Assembly (NCBI GenBank): GCA_019426215.1
Contig: CM033394.1
Span: forward strand, 41,290,423-41,354,422
Length of the DNA: 64,000 bases
Source of the DNA: Buddleja alternifolia
Lineage: Eukaryota > Streptophyta > Magnoliopsida > Lamiales > Scrophulariaceae
Direction: 5' to 3'
This document shows, in pieces, positions 34,055 to 45,982 of this stretch (the first letter of the stretch is position 1; every line of letters begins with the position of its first letter). A program made the position numbers and the translations under genes. The notes beneath the pieces are model-generated. The model worked only from the letters and a program-made list of their open reading frames with translations. It was not told the DNA's origin and did not search any database.

Positions 34055-34231
34055 ATAGCACTTTGCCCCCTGAGTGATGAGTTTCCCTTAATGGTGTTAC
34101 GTGCAAGGCACATTTGCCGAAAAATGAGGCATATTCCAAAAGATTTCGTCGAAGGGGGTTACGACACCAAAGATGAGGGTGTCATAGCACATTTTTATAG
34201 GACAGGGGTAAAGTGCACAACCCCATTATAA
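34055..34231. repeat. inverted copy of the 33-kb tandem unit
   Basis: The reverse complement contains GTGCCTTGCACGTAACACC and GGTTGTGCACTTTACCCC, matching the units at 33001-33414. It probably forms the right terminus of the same element. Confidence 0.65.
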
Positions 34232-34472
34232 TTCTTCAACATTTTCGTTTGGATTTTATTATTTTCCGAAGATTCATAATTTTAAATAATTTTCATGTTA
34301 TTATTGTTATCAAAGCATTTTTAATAAATAAATGGAAATATTTGATTAAATTAATTAATAATAATACATTAATACTTACTACACTCAATTATAAATGAAA
34401 AATGATAATAGAGTGCACTCAATTCAATGAGTAATGCGGTCCAAAAACAAAGGAAAACTCATGGACGATGCG

Positions 34473-35464
34473 ATATGCATACACATGTTAAAGTCTAATT
34501 GGAACCTTATTGAAATTTAGCTAGGAATTAGGTGGATCTTGAAAGTTGGAAGGAGAATGAACATGGTCTATAGATTTGGAACTAAAAATCATTTTTCAAA
34601 AGTATTGACAGTTGAACAACGTCTCTACTACCTCATCGTTCTAAGATTATTGCTTATTGTCGCTTTAAAATCCTATTGTTTACCATCTAAGTTAATTAAT
34701 CATATGACCTTTCGATCATTTATATATTACTAAGATTTTCAATTATTATTTTATTCAATTAAGATTCAAATGTTGACTATATCATCTTTTATCAAACTTG
34801 AATAATCTTTTTTGTATAGATTAAATATGAGGTCGGTTCTTGTATTACTAGTCTAACAAAGAGAACTTAACTGTCAAAATATTTATTTTTCAAAGGCCTT
34901 TAGCATATATATAGCGCAATTTAGTTAGTACAACTCCATTGACAGTCTATCACTTACATAAAATGATGAACTCTATATCTCTCATTGATGTTCGGACACG
35001 ATATTCAAGTAGAAAATTAAAGATTTAGCAACTAAACCATTAGCAAAAACAAAAAAAATCATATACTTATGGTAAAAGTAAAAGACATGGTAGTCCGAAT
35101 TTCTATTTAGTTAAAATTCGCCTATATCCATATTGTATATGTACGTTTGTACATATCATTGAAAAATACTTTAGTTGCTCATATGTATTCTGAATATAAC
35201 AAAAAATACTTGTACTTTTGAGTTAAACCATTTAGTACGAGTATTTACGTATCCCATATTATACTTGACAAATAATACTAATATTTGGTAAAAAAAAGAT
35301 ATTATTTGTATTTATAATTGAAAATTACATCATAAATATTATAATAGTTATTGAATATTATACGATTACAAAGTACAAATATTAATTATTTTCAACCAGT
35401 GACTCATATATATATATATATATATATATTCCAAGAATGTAAAAGCCGATACAAGCAATATACC
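34473..35464. repeat. ~1-kb dispersed repeat, copy B
   Basis: Direct copy of 8761-9838 with moderate divergence. It ends at CAATATACC exactly where an hAT-like terminus TAGGGG begins, whereas copy A continues CAATATACCTTAGAAATT. Copy A thus represents the empty site. Confidence 0.75.
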
Positions 35465-35696
35465 TAGGGGTTTGCACGATTCGTTTAACAACCCGAACCG
35501 AACAGAAAAACTCTGTTCGGGTTTCGTATTTTTTTTTCAAACAATTCAATTTTCGATTCAGTTTTTTATTTTTAGGTTCAATCAACCGAACCGAACTGAA
35601 TACCGAAATCATATATATATAATTATTTTATATAGTAATACAAACTAAAAGTTGTTACTCCTATTAACAACTTCTAGAGAAAAAAACTAAAAGACA
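35465..35696. mobile_element. left part of an hAT-like, TTCGGTT-rich element split by MULE 3
   Basis: Starts TAGGGGTTTGCACG, an hAT-like end, right after the empty-site sequence shared with copy A. It carries AACCGAACCGAA words in both orientations. MULE 3 with its target duplication follows. A probable right part lies at 45271-45841. The outer target duplication could not be matched, so the right limit is uncertain. Confidence 0.5.
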
Positions 35697-35839
35697 GAGA
35701 AACCCAGGGTTTTTTATTTGATTAATATAAAAAAAAAATTTCAAAATAATATAATTTTAAATTTTATTTTTTTTAATATAAAGCGGCATTTGATATGTCG
35801 TCTTCACCTGAATTTTCTTTTTTTTTTTAATGAAAATTA

Positions 35840-35992
35840 GAAGACGACATTTTAAATGTTGTCTTCAACTTTAAAAAAAAACTAAAAACTATATAAATTA
35901 ATGAAGACGGCATTTAAAATGTCGTCTTCACTGTTCATCAATTTTTTTTAAAATTTTTGAACAGTGAAGACGACATTTTAAATGTCGTCTTC
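35840..35992. repeat. palindrome array in left TIR of MULE 3
   Basis: Three ~27-bp palindromes with arms GAAGACGACAT / ATGTCGTCTTC (35840-35866, 35903-35929, 35966-35992; the first two have one arm mismatch each), plus a half-site at about 35791. Two of them face each other through CACTGTTCA/TGAACAGTG, making a larger ~90-bp hairpin. Confidence 0.9.
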
Positions 35993-36236
35993 AATTTTCT
36001 TTTCTTTTTTATTTTCAAAAATTGTTAGGGTTAGGGTTAAAATGAAAATTTTCTACCTTGTTTTTCATTTTTCATCGTTGATAATTTTCATTTTTCTACC
36101 TTGTTGATAATTGTAACAATTGACTTTAAATTTCAAAAGATTTCTAATTCTATTTTTCATATTTCATTTTTAAATATTTTATTTTACAAATAATAAATCA
36201 TTCAAGTGGTTTATTTAAAATGAAAATCATGATTGT

Positions 36237-38668
36237 CTAAAAATCTCCCCCAGTACCACAAGGACGTGGTCGCCTATTTCTACGATCTCTAACTATTTGC
36301 TCATCTTCATGAGCACGGGAATCATAATAGTGACGTTGCATATCAGAAGGTTGTGTTTCTTCATCGTCACAAGTACTACTATCATTCAAATTAATCTCAT
36401 GACAAGTTGATGCAGTTGTCCCATTTGACTCTCCGCGATCACGATATGCCGTACTCAATACCGGCCATGGGATGGGCGAAGCGTTGAATTCTGGGCGTGA
36501 AGGCACAAATGCAGGTGCAAGCTCGAGGACTAGAAAGACATATCCACCTGTCCAGATAAAAATTCTCCATGTGGCGCCAATGGAGTGAATGGAAATTGAT
36601 CGTTTTGTTGTAGTGGCTGAGGTACGTAACAATCTTCCTGAACATTTTCACATGCCGATATAGGGGGTGCTGATGTAAATGGATCTGGAACAGCTATTCC
36701 GGAAGACAAATACTGAGGGATGATATAAAAAGTTGAAGCACCACCAATAAGTGGCTGATCAGGGACATGATATGACTCTGGGGCACTAACAGAAAACGTA
36801 TGATCAGGATATGATGATGACGCGTGACCAGTGAATGCAGGTCTATGATTGGATGTTGATGGACCTACTCCATTTTCAGAACCACGGGACCTCATGCTAC
36901 GAGTTCTCCTTCTTTGCCCAACCTCTGGTGCCTCTGTTTGGTTGTTCCTCAAAACATTCATTGACTGTCGGCATGTGGCGATTCTATGGACGTTGGTAGC
37001 TATGGATCTATGTTGGTCCACTAGTGAGTTCAGTCCATCTATGTCATGAGGCCTATGATCACATCCATCCTCATAGCTGACATCTGACCAGCCTGAAATG
37101 GTATAGAACGTCGTAAATAAGAAGAACTAATTGATTTATAGAAACTTAAGCTCGCAAATTATAAGTAAGTTTTCTCTTTACGTACCACAATTTCCCACAA
37201 TGGTGTCTCCCCTGGTTGGAATCCCGACTCGATGGCATGCATAGTAGGTGATATATAACGACGTGTAATTTTTATCATACCACTCATCATATCTACCTTC
37301 TGTAGTGCATTCATCAATGATATTGTCTCCCCACACCGACTGGACAAGTCGATCATTCCATATTGTAATGTAGTTGTTGTGGAATGTCTCCCAGTCCCGG
37401 TTTACACACCCACTTCGGTCGATTAATTGCAAGTAGAAATTATTAAATTCAGGCTCACGAGGAATCCCTTGTCGTAGTCCAAACTGGCGTAAAACTTGTT
37501 CGGGATAATGCCCCTCAACGAGGGCATAGAATATCAGTGGACAAGTTGATTTCTACACTCTCGGTTTAAGACATTCACGTGGCAAAAATTAGATTTTCGA
37601 GTCACTCATGTTATATGGCTGCCAATCAAACTGCAACAAGAGAAACATACTTAAAAATGCAATACTAAGATGACCATTTCATAATATTATGCATATCAAA
37701 TTATTACAGATACCTGACTGGCTGACTCGACAACATAAGATCAAGGGCTTCTCTAATTGGTCCTATGGCATTGTGAAACGTATCTACGTATGTGAACTCA
37801 CAATTCCACCTGAGACCACAAACAAGTTTTTTTTGTTATGATATAACATCTATTCTCTTAGATTATTTTATTTTATTTTTTTGGTAAATTTATTCTCGTA
37901 AAATTCATTTCTATAAAAGACTAGGAAACACAGTATACTACCTTGCGCCATATGGAGAAATTAGAAGTATTACTTCGTTATGCACATTTGTCATGGGAAC
38001 CATGTCAATCCTACGATACGTGATACTGGGTCTCAGAACCGATATCCTTGACCGTGCCCAAATCTGGAAGAGGTTATATAAATAAATTATTATAATAAAC
38101 AAAACAACAATCAACAATAGTGCATTAATTTCAAATGTTGATTAACCTCCAACAACTGCAATGCACCACCGATATTTTCATGTCCTCTCTGACATGCTCT
38201 GCATAACTCCCAGTATAGGTGTGCCAAGACAGCACTACCCCAACTATAGCGGTGAACTCAAGAAACATGTTTCAATTTACTCACCCACAAAAGTGGAACA
38301 CAATTTCCTGTGGTGTCCGGACACATGACACCACCTAAAAGCAACAATGCACATGTGCGTGCAACTTTTTCTACTTGTAAAGGTGTACTATCATCCTTAA
38401 TTGTGGAAGTTTCCAAATGGTTGACCAAGACACTTGCCTTAATACGGTACCCATTTAAATCTTCTTTTTCAATCCATAAGCCTAAAAGATTGTAACATAA
38501 CTCCTGCCATTCAGGTAGTGGCCTTACTTTATCTTTACCAGTAATAGCCTTACCATCGACTGAGAAACCCCAAATAATAGCGACATCTTGTAAAGTAATA
38601 GTCGCTTCTCCTACTCGAAGATGAAAAGTATGAGTTTCACTACGCCATCTCTCAAACCATGAAAAGAC
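36237..38668 (-). pseudogene. plant mobile domain (PMD, MAIN-like) gene, N-terminally truncated
   Basis: The minus strand reads WFERWRSETHTFHLRVGEAT and LQDVAIIWGFSVDGKAI, the conserved PMD core, then VMCPDTTGN, and later exons with YDEWYDKITRRYISPTMHA. The tail is Ser/Pro-rich and ends RPRPCGTGGDF at 36237, against the left TIR. The N-terminal ~90 residues seen in the MULE 2 homologue are missing upstream of 38668, and at least one frameshift (about 36530-36630) is present. It reads outward toward the left TIR, unlike the inward PMD gene of MULE 2, which suggests an internal inversion. PMD proteins are transposon passengers related to the domesticated MAIN/MAIL genes. Confidence 0.7.
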
Positions 38669-38901
38669 GGAGAGCTATAATCATGCCTCGGGTAACAAAC
38701 CATGAAAAGACACTAGCCGTCAATAGGATACGTGAAAAGAATAACAGGATGGCTATGCGTATGACGCGTCTTAATTTCCAAGAAATATCTAGAGAATATG
38801 CATTATCTGGTTATGTGCAAGAAGCAAGAGCTAGGTGGGAGCTCAGTGTATGTCCTCAATATCGATCAGATACTGAGATGTCTGATGAAGAAATTAACTA
38901 G
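38659..38901 (+). CDS. 80-residue frame of unknown nature between PMD and transposase
   Basis: Open frame MKRRRAIIMPRVTNHEKTLA...EMSDEEIN, with a basic N-terminal half and an acidic end. It starts at a 15-bp word (AAACCATGAAAAGAC) repeated 50 bp further on. I do not recognise it. It occupies the point where the PMD N-terminus is lost, so it may be captured DNA, an exon of another passenger gene, or chance. Low confidence that it is expressed. Confidence 0.25.
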   Translation: MKRRRAIIMPRVTNHEKTLAVNRIREKNNRMAMRMTRLNFQEISREYALSGYVQEARARWELSVCPQYRSDTEMSDEEIN

Positions 38902-38972
38902 ATTGGTGTTAATTTGTTTTATATAGCTAATATGTCTATGTTTTGATTCCTTTTTTTTGAGTTGGTCCTTTT

Positions 38973-39004
<32 letters not shown>

Positions 39005-39227
39005 TTAATATATCTATGTTTGATATAGTTAAAATGTCTTATTTTCGGCCTTTCTTTCATTTGCTGGGTGGAGACTTAATACTAAATTCGAAATTATATC
39101 TAAAAGTTCAAAACTCAAACATAAACCCTAAAATTCTATTTTCTAAACTAAAATTCATAACTAATTTATGAAAATTTTCTTACAATCAACGAAAACTAGC
39201 TGACATAAAATACAAGCACATATGAGA

Positions 39228-41841
39228 TCAACGACGTGCCCAATCCATTTCATTATGTATTCTAGTTGTTCGATGTCTACCTACACGACGACTGACACGT
39301 AGAGTTTCATAATGGAACAACTCAAAGGGGGGGGGGGGTATTCCAATAGTGTTCCCCTGGCAATGGCGCGTAGATCCCTCTATAAGTTGCTAAATATGGA
39401 CGAATCCCATAATACAGCTTCACATAGTTTGCTGCTTCTACATCTCAGCTCTTGCATACAGATTGAACATGTGAGCAAGGTATTCCAAATTCACTCCATT
39501 TGCCACAATCACACTCCATTTTCCTAAGATTCACAACGTACCTATTCCCACTTCGTCCTCTCATCGGACGTGTGAAAACGTTAGCAGATCGCTCATGATA
39601 ATTAAATGTTTGTACTGCATTATGAGTGGGGCTCTCAGACCAATCTGTGTACATCTTATGCGCATAGCTTGTCCAAGGGAGTCCCTTCTCAAGCATCTCC
39701 CGACCCCCCGCAGACCGCAATTTGAAATGCTCTATGGAACGAAAAAATGTTATCTCTACAATAGCTGTGACCGGAAGATGACGAGCACCTTTGAATACAT
39801 TATTTATGTTTTCAGCCATGTTGGTTGTCATAATGCCACACTGCCATCCTCCATCATAAGCAAAAGTCCATTTTTCTCTGTCAATCGCATTTAAATACTG
39901 ATGAGCATCTCTATCATGTGATTTAATCTGATCCATGGCATTTTCAAACTTTCTTATTTGAGTCGATGAACCAGCTACCCAACATAGGTTCTTTAAGACC
40001 TTATTTCTGAACTGACTATTAAAGTTTGAATATACGTGACGCAGGCAATAGCGATGAACTACTCTAGGAGGGTAAAATTCAGGTATGCTTTCAACAGCTG
40101 AGAGGATTCCAGGATGACGATCAGAAATAAGACAAATGCATTCTTCAACCCCTTGTACAAAATGTTTGCTCAAATTCTCTAGAAACCATTTCCAAGATGC
40201 AAGTGTTTCATCATCTATAATGGCAAAAGCAAGAGGAAATATCTGCTGATTTGCGTCCATGGATGTCGCGATCAACATCTTATGCTTGTATTTTGTGTAT
40301 AGATTCGTTTCGTCTATGCATATGACTTTGCGACAGTGTCGAAATCCATCTATACACTGCTTGAATGCCCAAAAGACATATTTGATCACCTTTTTTTGAT
40401 CATATCTTGTATCATAGTTATCCCATTCAACGACAGTGCCCGGGTTCCATTTTTTGACAGCTCCCAAAAACTTAGGCAATTTTCGTACTGATTCCTCCCA
40501 AGTCCCATAAACAACTTCGCGTGCACGTTTCAAGCTGTACCAAGCCTTAGCATATGGAATATCAAACCCGAATTGATCATTCACCATTGTAATGACGTTG
40601 GCGATCTTGTATGCCGGATCAGTGCGAACAATATTTATCAAAAGGGTAGCAACCAAATTTTTGTCCAAGTTACAGTGATTGCGAGACACTAAATCCAAGA
40701 GACATGTATGAGACCCATAATACTTTGTGATCTTGAAGCATCGAATATTTTCTTTGTATATTGCTCGGAGGGTCCATCTGCATTTAACTGTTGAGTTTTT
40801 GTGTTTGCATTTCACTCTCCATAGTGTCGGGTTACTTAACTCCACGACATACTCGCGCTTCGCATGTCACACCGAGTAATTTTTCACAACACAGATGAGA
40901 TGTTTTTTGTCTTTAAAGACCCTGTGTAAGTCAAGATTTCCTTTTCTGAAATCATAAAACTTGCCCTTTGATGCAGCTTGGATATCAATAGAGTCTGCTT
41001 CTACCTCTGGATATGTTCTGGAGTAGAACGGTGTGACTGGATATAACATGTCCACATTAACTGACGAAGGTATTGGATCATTAACGGGCTCTTGATGTTG
41101 CAGTGATGTTCTCCAACATGACATTGACATCGACATCTCCCTCATCATCAGGTAGAATAGGGTAGTCAATTTCATTTAGCTCTGAATCACTCAATTCTGA
41201 ATCATTAAACATTCTTGTTGTGGCTCATGGGCAAATTCAGCATTATCAGGCTCTCTATAACTCTGCGATTCAGTATTGTGTTGCCAATTTACCCCAATTT
41301 CATGTGATGATGTAGAGGCACCTACACAATAGTCATGCAACCCAAAACTTTCCATTCCTTGTGTCACCGCTGGCAAATCAGGTATACCAGGTTGTGTTAA
41401 AAACGACATTAAATGGTCAAGCTCTTGGCTAATGGGCATCTCTTGTGTTAAAAGTGACGTGCACGGTCCCCACTCTTGGGACAAAGGCATATCCTGAACA
41501 ATATTGTTGTACCTTTCATCTTTCTCAATATAGAGATGTAAGCTATTAATCTCACCATCAAGATCCATGAAAAATCTTAGACTTTCATCATCGGTTATCT
41601 CCAAAATGGATTCTTTTATCACAGATCGATACTCACATGAATACTTAGCAAATACTTTCAGCGAAAATCGATCAATATCTATTCGAGTTCGCATATACAA
41701 TCTCGCCAGTAAATCAGTAATGTTTGTCGAACGTAGTAATCTCATATACCCAACTGGAGGAATGCTATATGTGATAGAATTTGACTCTTGTAGTATTTGA
41801 CCTACCGAGTACACCATAACATCAATTTTGCTGAGGTTCAA
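39228..41841 (-). pseudogene. MULE 3 transposase
   Basis: The N-terminal exon (41841-41191, MNLSKIDVMVYSV) has a PB1-like segment as in MULE 2. The central frame 40845-39445 holds the catalytic region (KVICIDETNLYTKYKHKMLI, first Asp; ISDRHPGIL, second Asp; CLRHVYSNFNSQF; MTTNMAENINNVF) and the SWIM finger CDCGKWSEFGIPCSHVQSV. A frameshift at about 39445 moves the end, YYGIRPYLATYRGIYAPLPG, into another frame. A C/G homopolymer of ~12 (about 39328-39339) lies just before the final HNEMDWARR at 39228. Breaks also occur at 41180-41190 and 40845-40867. Closely related in plan to the MULE 2 transposase. Confidence 0.85.
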
Positions 41842-42525
41842 TATATCTTTAAAAAATAAATAAACTCAAAAAATTAGTTCAAGGGACCACTAACTTATCA
41901 AATTATAAAAAATATATTTTGTAATTTAATGGGCATAAAATATTGATTTCCTTGCCACTCACAATTATATTAATACTTAGATATGAACAAATAAACGAAT
42001 TCATGTCAATCTCACGGCTATTAAGTAGTTACTCATCCTTACCACTCACAATCATATTTTATGATGTTTTGTATTTTCATCAATTACTAAATTAATTCAA
42101 TATTTAACATGCAAAGTTAAGTTATCATCAATGCTATTTATCAATATAAGAGTGAAAGAAAAATTAGTTATCAAGAAGTCGTCAAACTTCTTAAAAAGTT
42201 GGTGAAATATGTTCTTGAAATATTTGAAAAAATACTTTCATGAATCTTACGTATAAAAGTTTATTTTAAGAAATTTTAAGTAATTTTTAAATTTCTTTTC
42301 GTAACAAGACCTTTAGAAAAAAGATAAAAGGAGTTCTACTAGATAGTTTGTATGCGGAAAAAGAGTTTTGTTTGTTGGGTTAGAAATAAACTAGCGGGCT
42401 TTTTTGGTAAAGATGGAAAATGAGATTAATTTGTCGCTTTTTTTTGTGGGTTTTTAATTCCTTGGAAATTGAGAATTTGAAAGTGAGTAAACGCCTACAT
42501 TAATATGATTAAGGATAGTAGTAGT
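41842..42525. other. MULE 3 non-coding, upstream of transposase
   Basis: AT-rich sequence with no supported features; likely the 5' UTR/intron of the transposase gene before the solo-LTR insertion. Confidence 0.45.
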
Positions 42526-43887
42526 TGTTAACCGTCCGTAACAACACGGAATCGAACAAATAATATAGTGAAAGTAAGATCGTCTCCACAGGGAAGGTTA
42601 TCAAGTACCAAACAAAGTTTATCTTATTATTTAGACTATCGATTATCAAAGATTTGAGATTTTAACTAATTAAAAGCATAGATTTATAAAAACAGAATTT
42701 ATTATAAATAATTAACACAAATATAATTAAAACGAACAATCAATTAACGAAAGGCCTAGGGATTAAGATTTCATCAAGGTATTTCTATGGATTATTGACT
42801 TTCAATGGATTATCATTCTTGTTTAAATTAAAGACCCAATTTCCTTAAATACACGAATACTCTCCCGAGATCTTCATGAGTATCCACCTAAATTAATTAA
42901 CGTCACTCCCATGATCAAAAACTAATTTAGATGAATCCATTAAGTTCTATGAATATTGTTTAACTAGTCTCATGCAAAATTACCAATATCCCTATTAAGC
43001 AATTTACACATGTCTATTAAATCCGAACTAATAAACTAATTCACCTCCCGGTACTTCTTAATTTATCTTAAATCATGCAATTGGTGATCAATCTATTACA
43101 AGCATTAAACACTCATTAATAGATAAACCAAACAAGAAATCACATCCATCAATCATCAATAATCCAAATCAATACACAAGACTACATCTTAAACCCTAGA
43201 AAATAATTTAGCTATGCATAATTAAAGAAAAACAAGAAATAAATTGCATAAACATAAAGTTACTCATGTTCAACAATGGAAGATTGGAAGAATACAACTT
43301 GAGAAGATGAAGCTTTTCTCTCCAAGAACTCTCTTCAAGATCTCCTTTCTCTCTCTAGAAGTCTTCTCCAAGATCTACTTTTTTTGTAAGAATGAATGAA
43401 TAATGCTCTTCCACCTCACTCTAGCCTATATAAATGTTTTTGCCATTTCTTTTTAACTAAAAAGGAGTCTTAGATACATAAATTATGCCCATCCAAGTCA
43501 TAAAATCGGCCCACAAAAATTCACAGCTGCACAGCTGTGCAGAATATCTGCACAGTTGTGCAGTTGCCTGTGCAGAATATCTGCACAGTTGTGCAGTTGC
43601 CTGTGCAGAAATCTTCCTTTTCATTTTTCTTCAACGAAACATTCTCGTTTGGCCTTTCAAATGCATTTCTTCACATCCTCTTGGATAACCTTCATTATTC
43701 TTGTAATAAATACTCCTTCAACTCATCAAAATCATCGCTTTTATGCCTATAAAAGCATTGAAACGACTTAGAAATCAAAATACATGAATTAGGCTAAAAA
43801 TAAAGCAAAAGACTAACAACAAGGCATAAAATAAAGATAAATGTGAGGTAAATCATAATGAAAATATGTAAAATATGAGACCTAACA
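42526..43887 (-). mobile_element. solo LTR with 5-bp target duplication
   Basis: 1362 bp starting TGTTAACCG and ending CCTAACA, flanked by GTAGT (42521-42525 and 43888-43892). On the minus strand it starts TGTTAGGTCTCAT and near its 3' end reads CCCTGTGGAGACGATC, a type of sequence common at the end of plant gypsy LTRs. No coding sequence is inside, so this is a solo LTR left by recombination between LTRs, nested in MULE 3. Confidence 0.8.
43537..43602. repeat. 33-bp tandem repeat inside the solo LTR
   Basis: Two perfect 33-bp units (GTGCAGAATATCTGCACAGT...) plus a partial third. Each unit contains CTGCACAG/CTGTGCAG complementary words that can form hairpins. Confidence 0.9.
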
Positions 43888-43892
43888 GTAGT

Positions 43893-44725
43893 GTGAATTT
43901 TAATTTAGATAATCCTAAGTATTAAAATGGTGTAATCTGATACGGCAAAGCAACATTATTGCCCAATTAGCTTTGAATTTGATTTCTCTTTCTAATTATT
44001 TCTAGTTTGATAACAAGTTGATATGAATACGAGAATGTACATATACAAAATGTTCTCTTTTTCATGAAACCATGCTTAATTTAATTTCTGACCATCAAAT
44101 TACCACAAAATTGAAATTTCAAAAATTTGTGAAGAGCATCATACAACACAGAATTTCATTCAAAATACTTCATCAGACATTCCTTACTTTCTCTAAAAAT
44201 CTAAAATAACTCCCAAAACATAAATATATATACAATGTGTATACAATTTGAAATAAGTTCCAAAACATAAATATAAACATAAATAAGACCTATAATTAAA
44301 TTAAACAATCAACTCTTCAACATATTTAAAAAGAGATATCCGCCAATTATAGCATATTATTTACCTGTAATCCCTAAATTTGACTCCAAATATGAATTTT
44401 TTTCTTCGAAGCACAATGCGTATGATCTACAATTAATACAAACAAAACCATTAACATAAATAACTATTATAAAGTTTACAAATAATAACAATATGTAAAT
44501 TTATACCTGATAATTTGAAGTTTAAAAAGTATCCGGATATTAATTCTTCTCAAGTATGCTGAAAGAAAATTGAAGAAAAATATGAACGAGTAAAACTCTC
44601 TTAAATTTGAGAGAATGAGAAAATTTTGCAAAAGTGGGAGTGAAAACATTCTGTAAAGTTGGGTGAATTTATAGATGGATTTAGGATAAAATAGGTTTTC
44701 CGAAAGAAAAAAACAAAGGAAAATT
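43893..44725. other. MULE 3 non-coding, right subterminal
   Basis: AT-rich, no supported gene. The minus-strand frame at 44476-44736 is low-complexity Phe/Leu-rich sequence and I do not call it. Confidence 0.4.
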
Positions 44726-45127
44726 GAAGACGACATTTGGCCTGTCTTCGATTTTCATTTTTAAATATTTATGAACAGTGAAGACGACGTGCCAAATGTC
44801 GTCTTCAAAATAAAACAAAACATGAACAGTGAAAATTATTTTTTTCAATTTTCATTTTTAAACAATCATGATTTTCATTTTAAATAAATCAGTTGAATGA
44901 TTTATTATTCGTAAAATAAAATTAGAATTTTTTTTAAATTTAAAATCAATTGTTATAATTATCAACAAGGTAGAAAAAATTATATGTAATTAACAAAAAA
45001 CCCTAACCCTAACAATTTTTGAAATTAAAAAAAAAAAGGAAAATTGAAGACGACATTTAAAATGTCGTCTTCAACTTTAAAAAAATAAAATAAAATCAAT
45101 GAAGACGACATATGAAATGTCGTCTTC
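44726..45127. repeat. palindrome array in right TIR of MULE 3
   Basis: Palindromes based on GAAGACGACAT at 44726-44749 (imperfect), 44780-44806, 45046-45072 and 45101-45127, and a half-site near 45162. They mirror the left-TIR array, with base changes that are often matched on both arms of a palindrome. Confidence 0.85.
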
Positions 45128-45270
45128 TAATTTTCATTAAAAAAGAAAAAAAATTCAGGTGAAGACGACATATCAAATGCTGTTTTATATTAAAAAAATA
45201 ATGATTTTAAAATTATATTATTTTGAGAATTTGTTTTTATATTAATCAAATAAAAAATCCGAGAAACCCA

Positions 45271-45841
45271 ACCCCAAATTTTTTCATTTCCAAATATATA
45301 TATATTATATAATTATTTTATATAGTAATACAAAATAAAAGTTGTTAAGGAAAAAAATGAAAAGAGGGGCCAGCCCCAAATCTCAAAATTTCCAAATCCA
45401 TTTCCACGCTCACACCCTCACACGGTCTGCTTCCACTCTTCTACGTTTACACCACCATCGTCGATCACCACAAAGCGCCGCCTTGTAATCGCCGCTTGCG
45501 TCCACTTTTGCCCATTAGAGTTTTAGTTTTGAGGTGATTTTTGCTTTCGATTTAGTTTATAAGTTAATAATTTGTTGTGATTATAAATGTTGATTATTTA
45601 ATGGTGTATATACATCGAATTGTGGGTATAAACTTTCAGACATATTGGCTAAATGTTGATATATATATATATATATATATATAACCGAATTCATGTTTTT
45701 TAATTTTCACTTTTTTAAAAAAAAAGAATTTCGGTTTAAACCGAACCGATCGAATTTGTTTTGGTTTTTAACCGAACCGAACCACATCATTTGGTTTGGC
45801 TTTCAATTAACCAAAAATTGATCCGACCGAACGAACACTAC
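45271..45841. mobile_element. probable right part of the hAT-like element split by MULE 3
   Basis: Resumes after the GAGAAACCCA repeat and ends in clustered AACCGAACCG / CGGTTT words. A ~45-bp segment TTATTTTATATAGTAATACA... occurs both here (45300-45348) and left of MULE 3 (35612-35656) in direct orientation. GC-rich leader-like sequence lies at 45360-45540. The right limit near TAGGGCTGTTCACGG (45847) is uncertain. Confidence 0.4.
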
Positions 45842-45982
45842 CTTGTAGGGCTGTTCACGGTTTAATTAATACGGGATGCGTTGCGTATGCAAACTCGATG
45901 TGGAAAAAATTAAAGAAATATTATATTTTAAAAAAAAAATCGAAAAATACCACAAATTTGACCGGGTATCAGAAAATACCAC

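Larger units (their letters stand above)
35707..45260. mobile_element. MULE 3, 9.55 kb, with 10-bp target duplication
   Basis: Ends GGGTTTTTTATTTGATTAAT (left) and complement GGATTTTTTATTTGATTAAT (right) start TIRs of about 500 bp. Perfect direct repeats GAGAAACCCA flank it at 35697-35706 and 45261-45270, within the size range for MULEs. Contents: broken plant-mobile-domain gene (minus), a small plus-strand frame, broken transposase (minus) and a nested solo LTR. Each TIR contains several 24-27-bp palindromes based on GAAGACGACAT and an (AACCCT)2 telomere-like word. Confidence 0.9.

Noticed and set aside
36010..36040. Telomere-like GGGTTAGGGTT (also at 45000 and 9249)
   Set aside because: Only two units each; the pair at 36.0 and 45.0 kb is part of the mirrored TIRs, not a telomere or interstitial array.
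39319..39345. Homopolymer run as biological slippage signal (also 51397-51410, 57979-57992, 22731-22742)
   Set aside because: G/C homopolymers of ~12-14 are common sequencing or assembly error sites, so frameshifts there may not be real.
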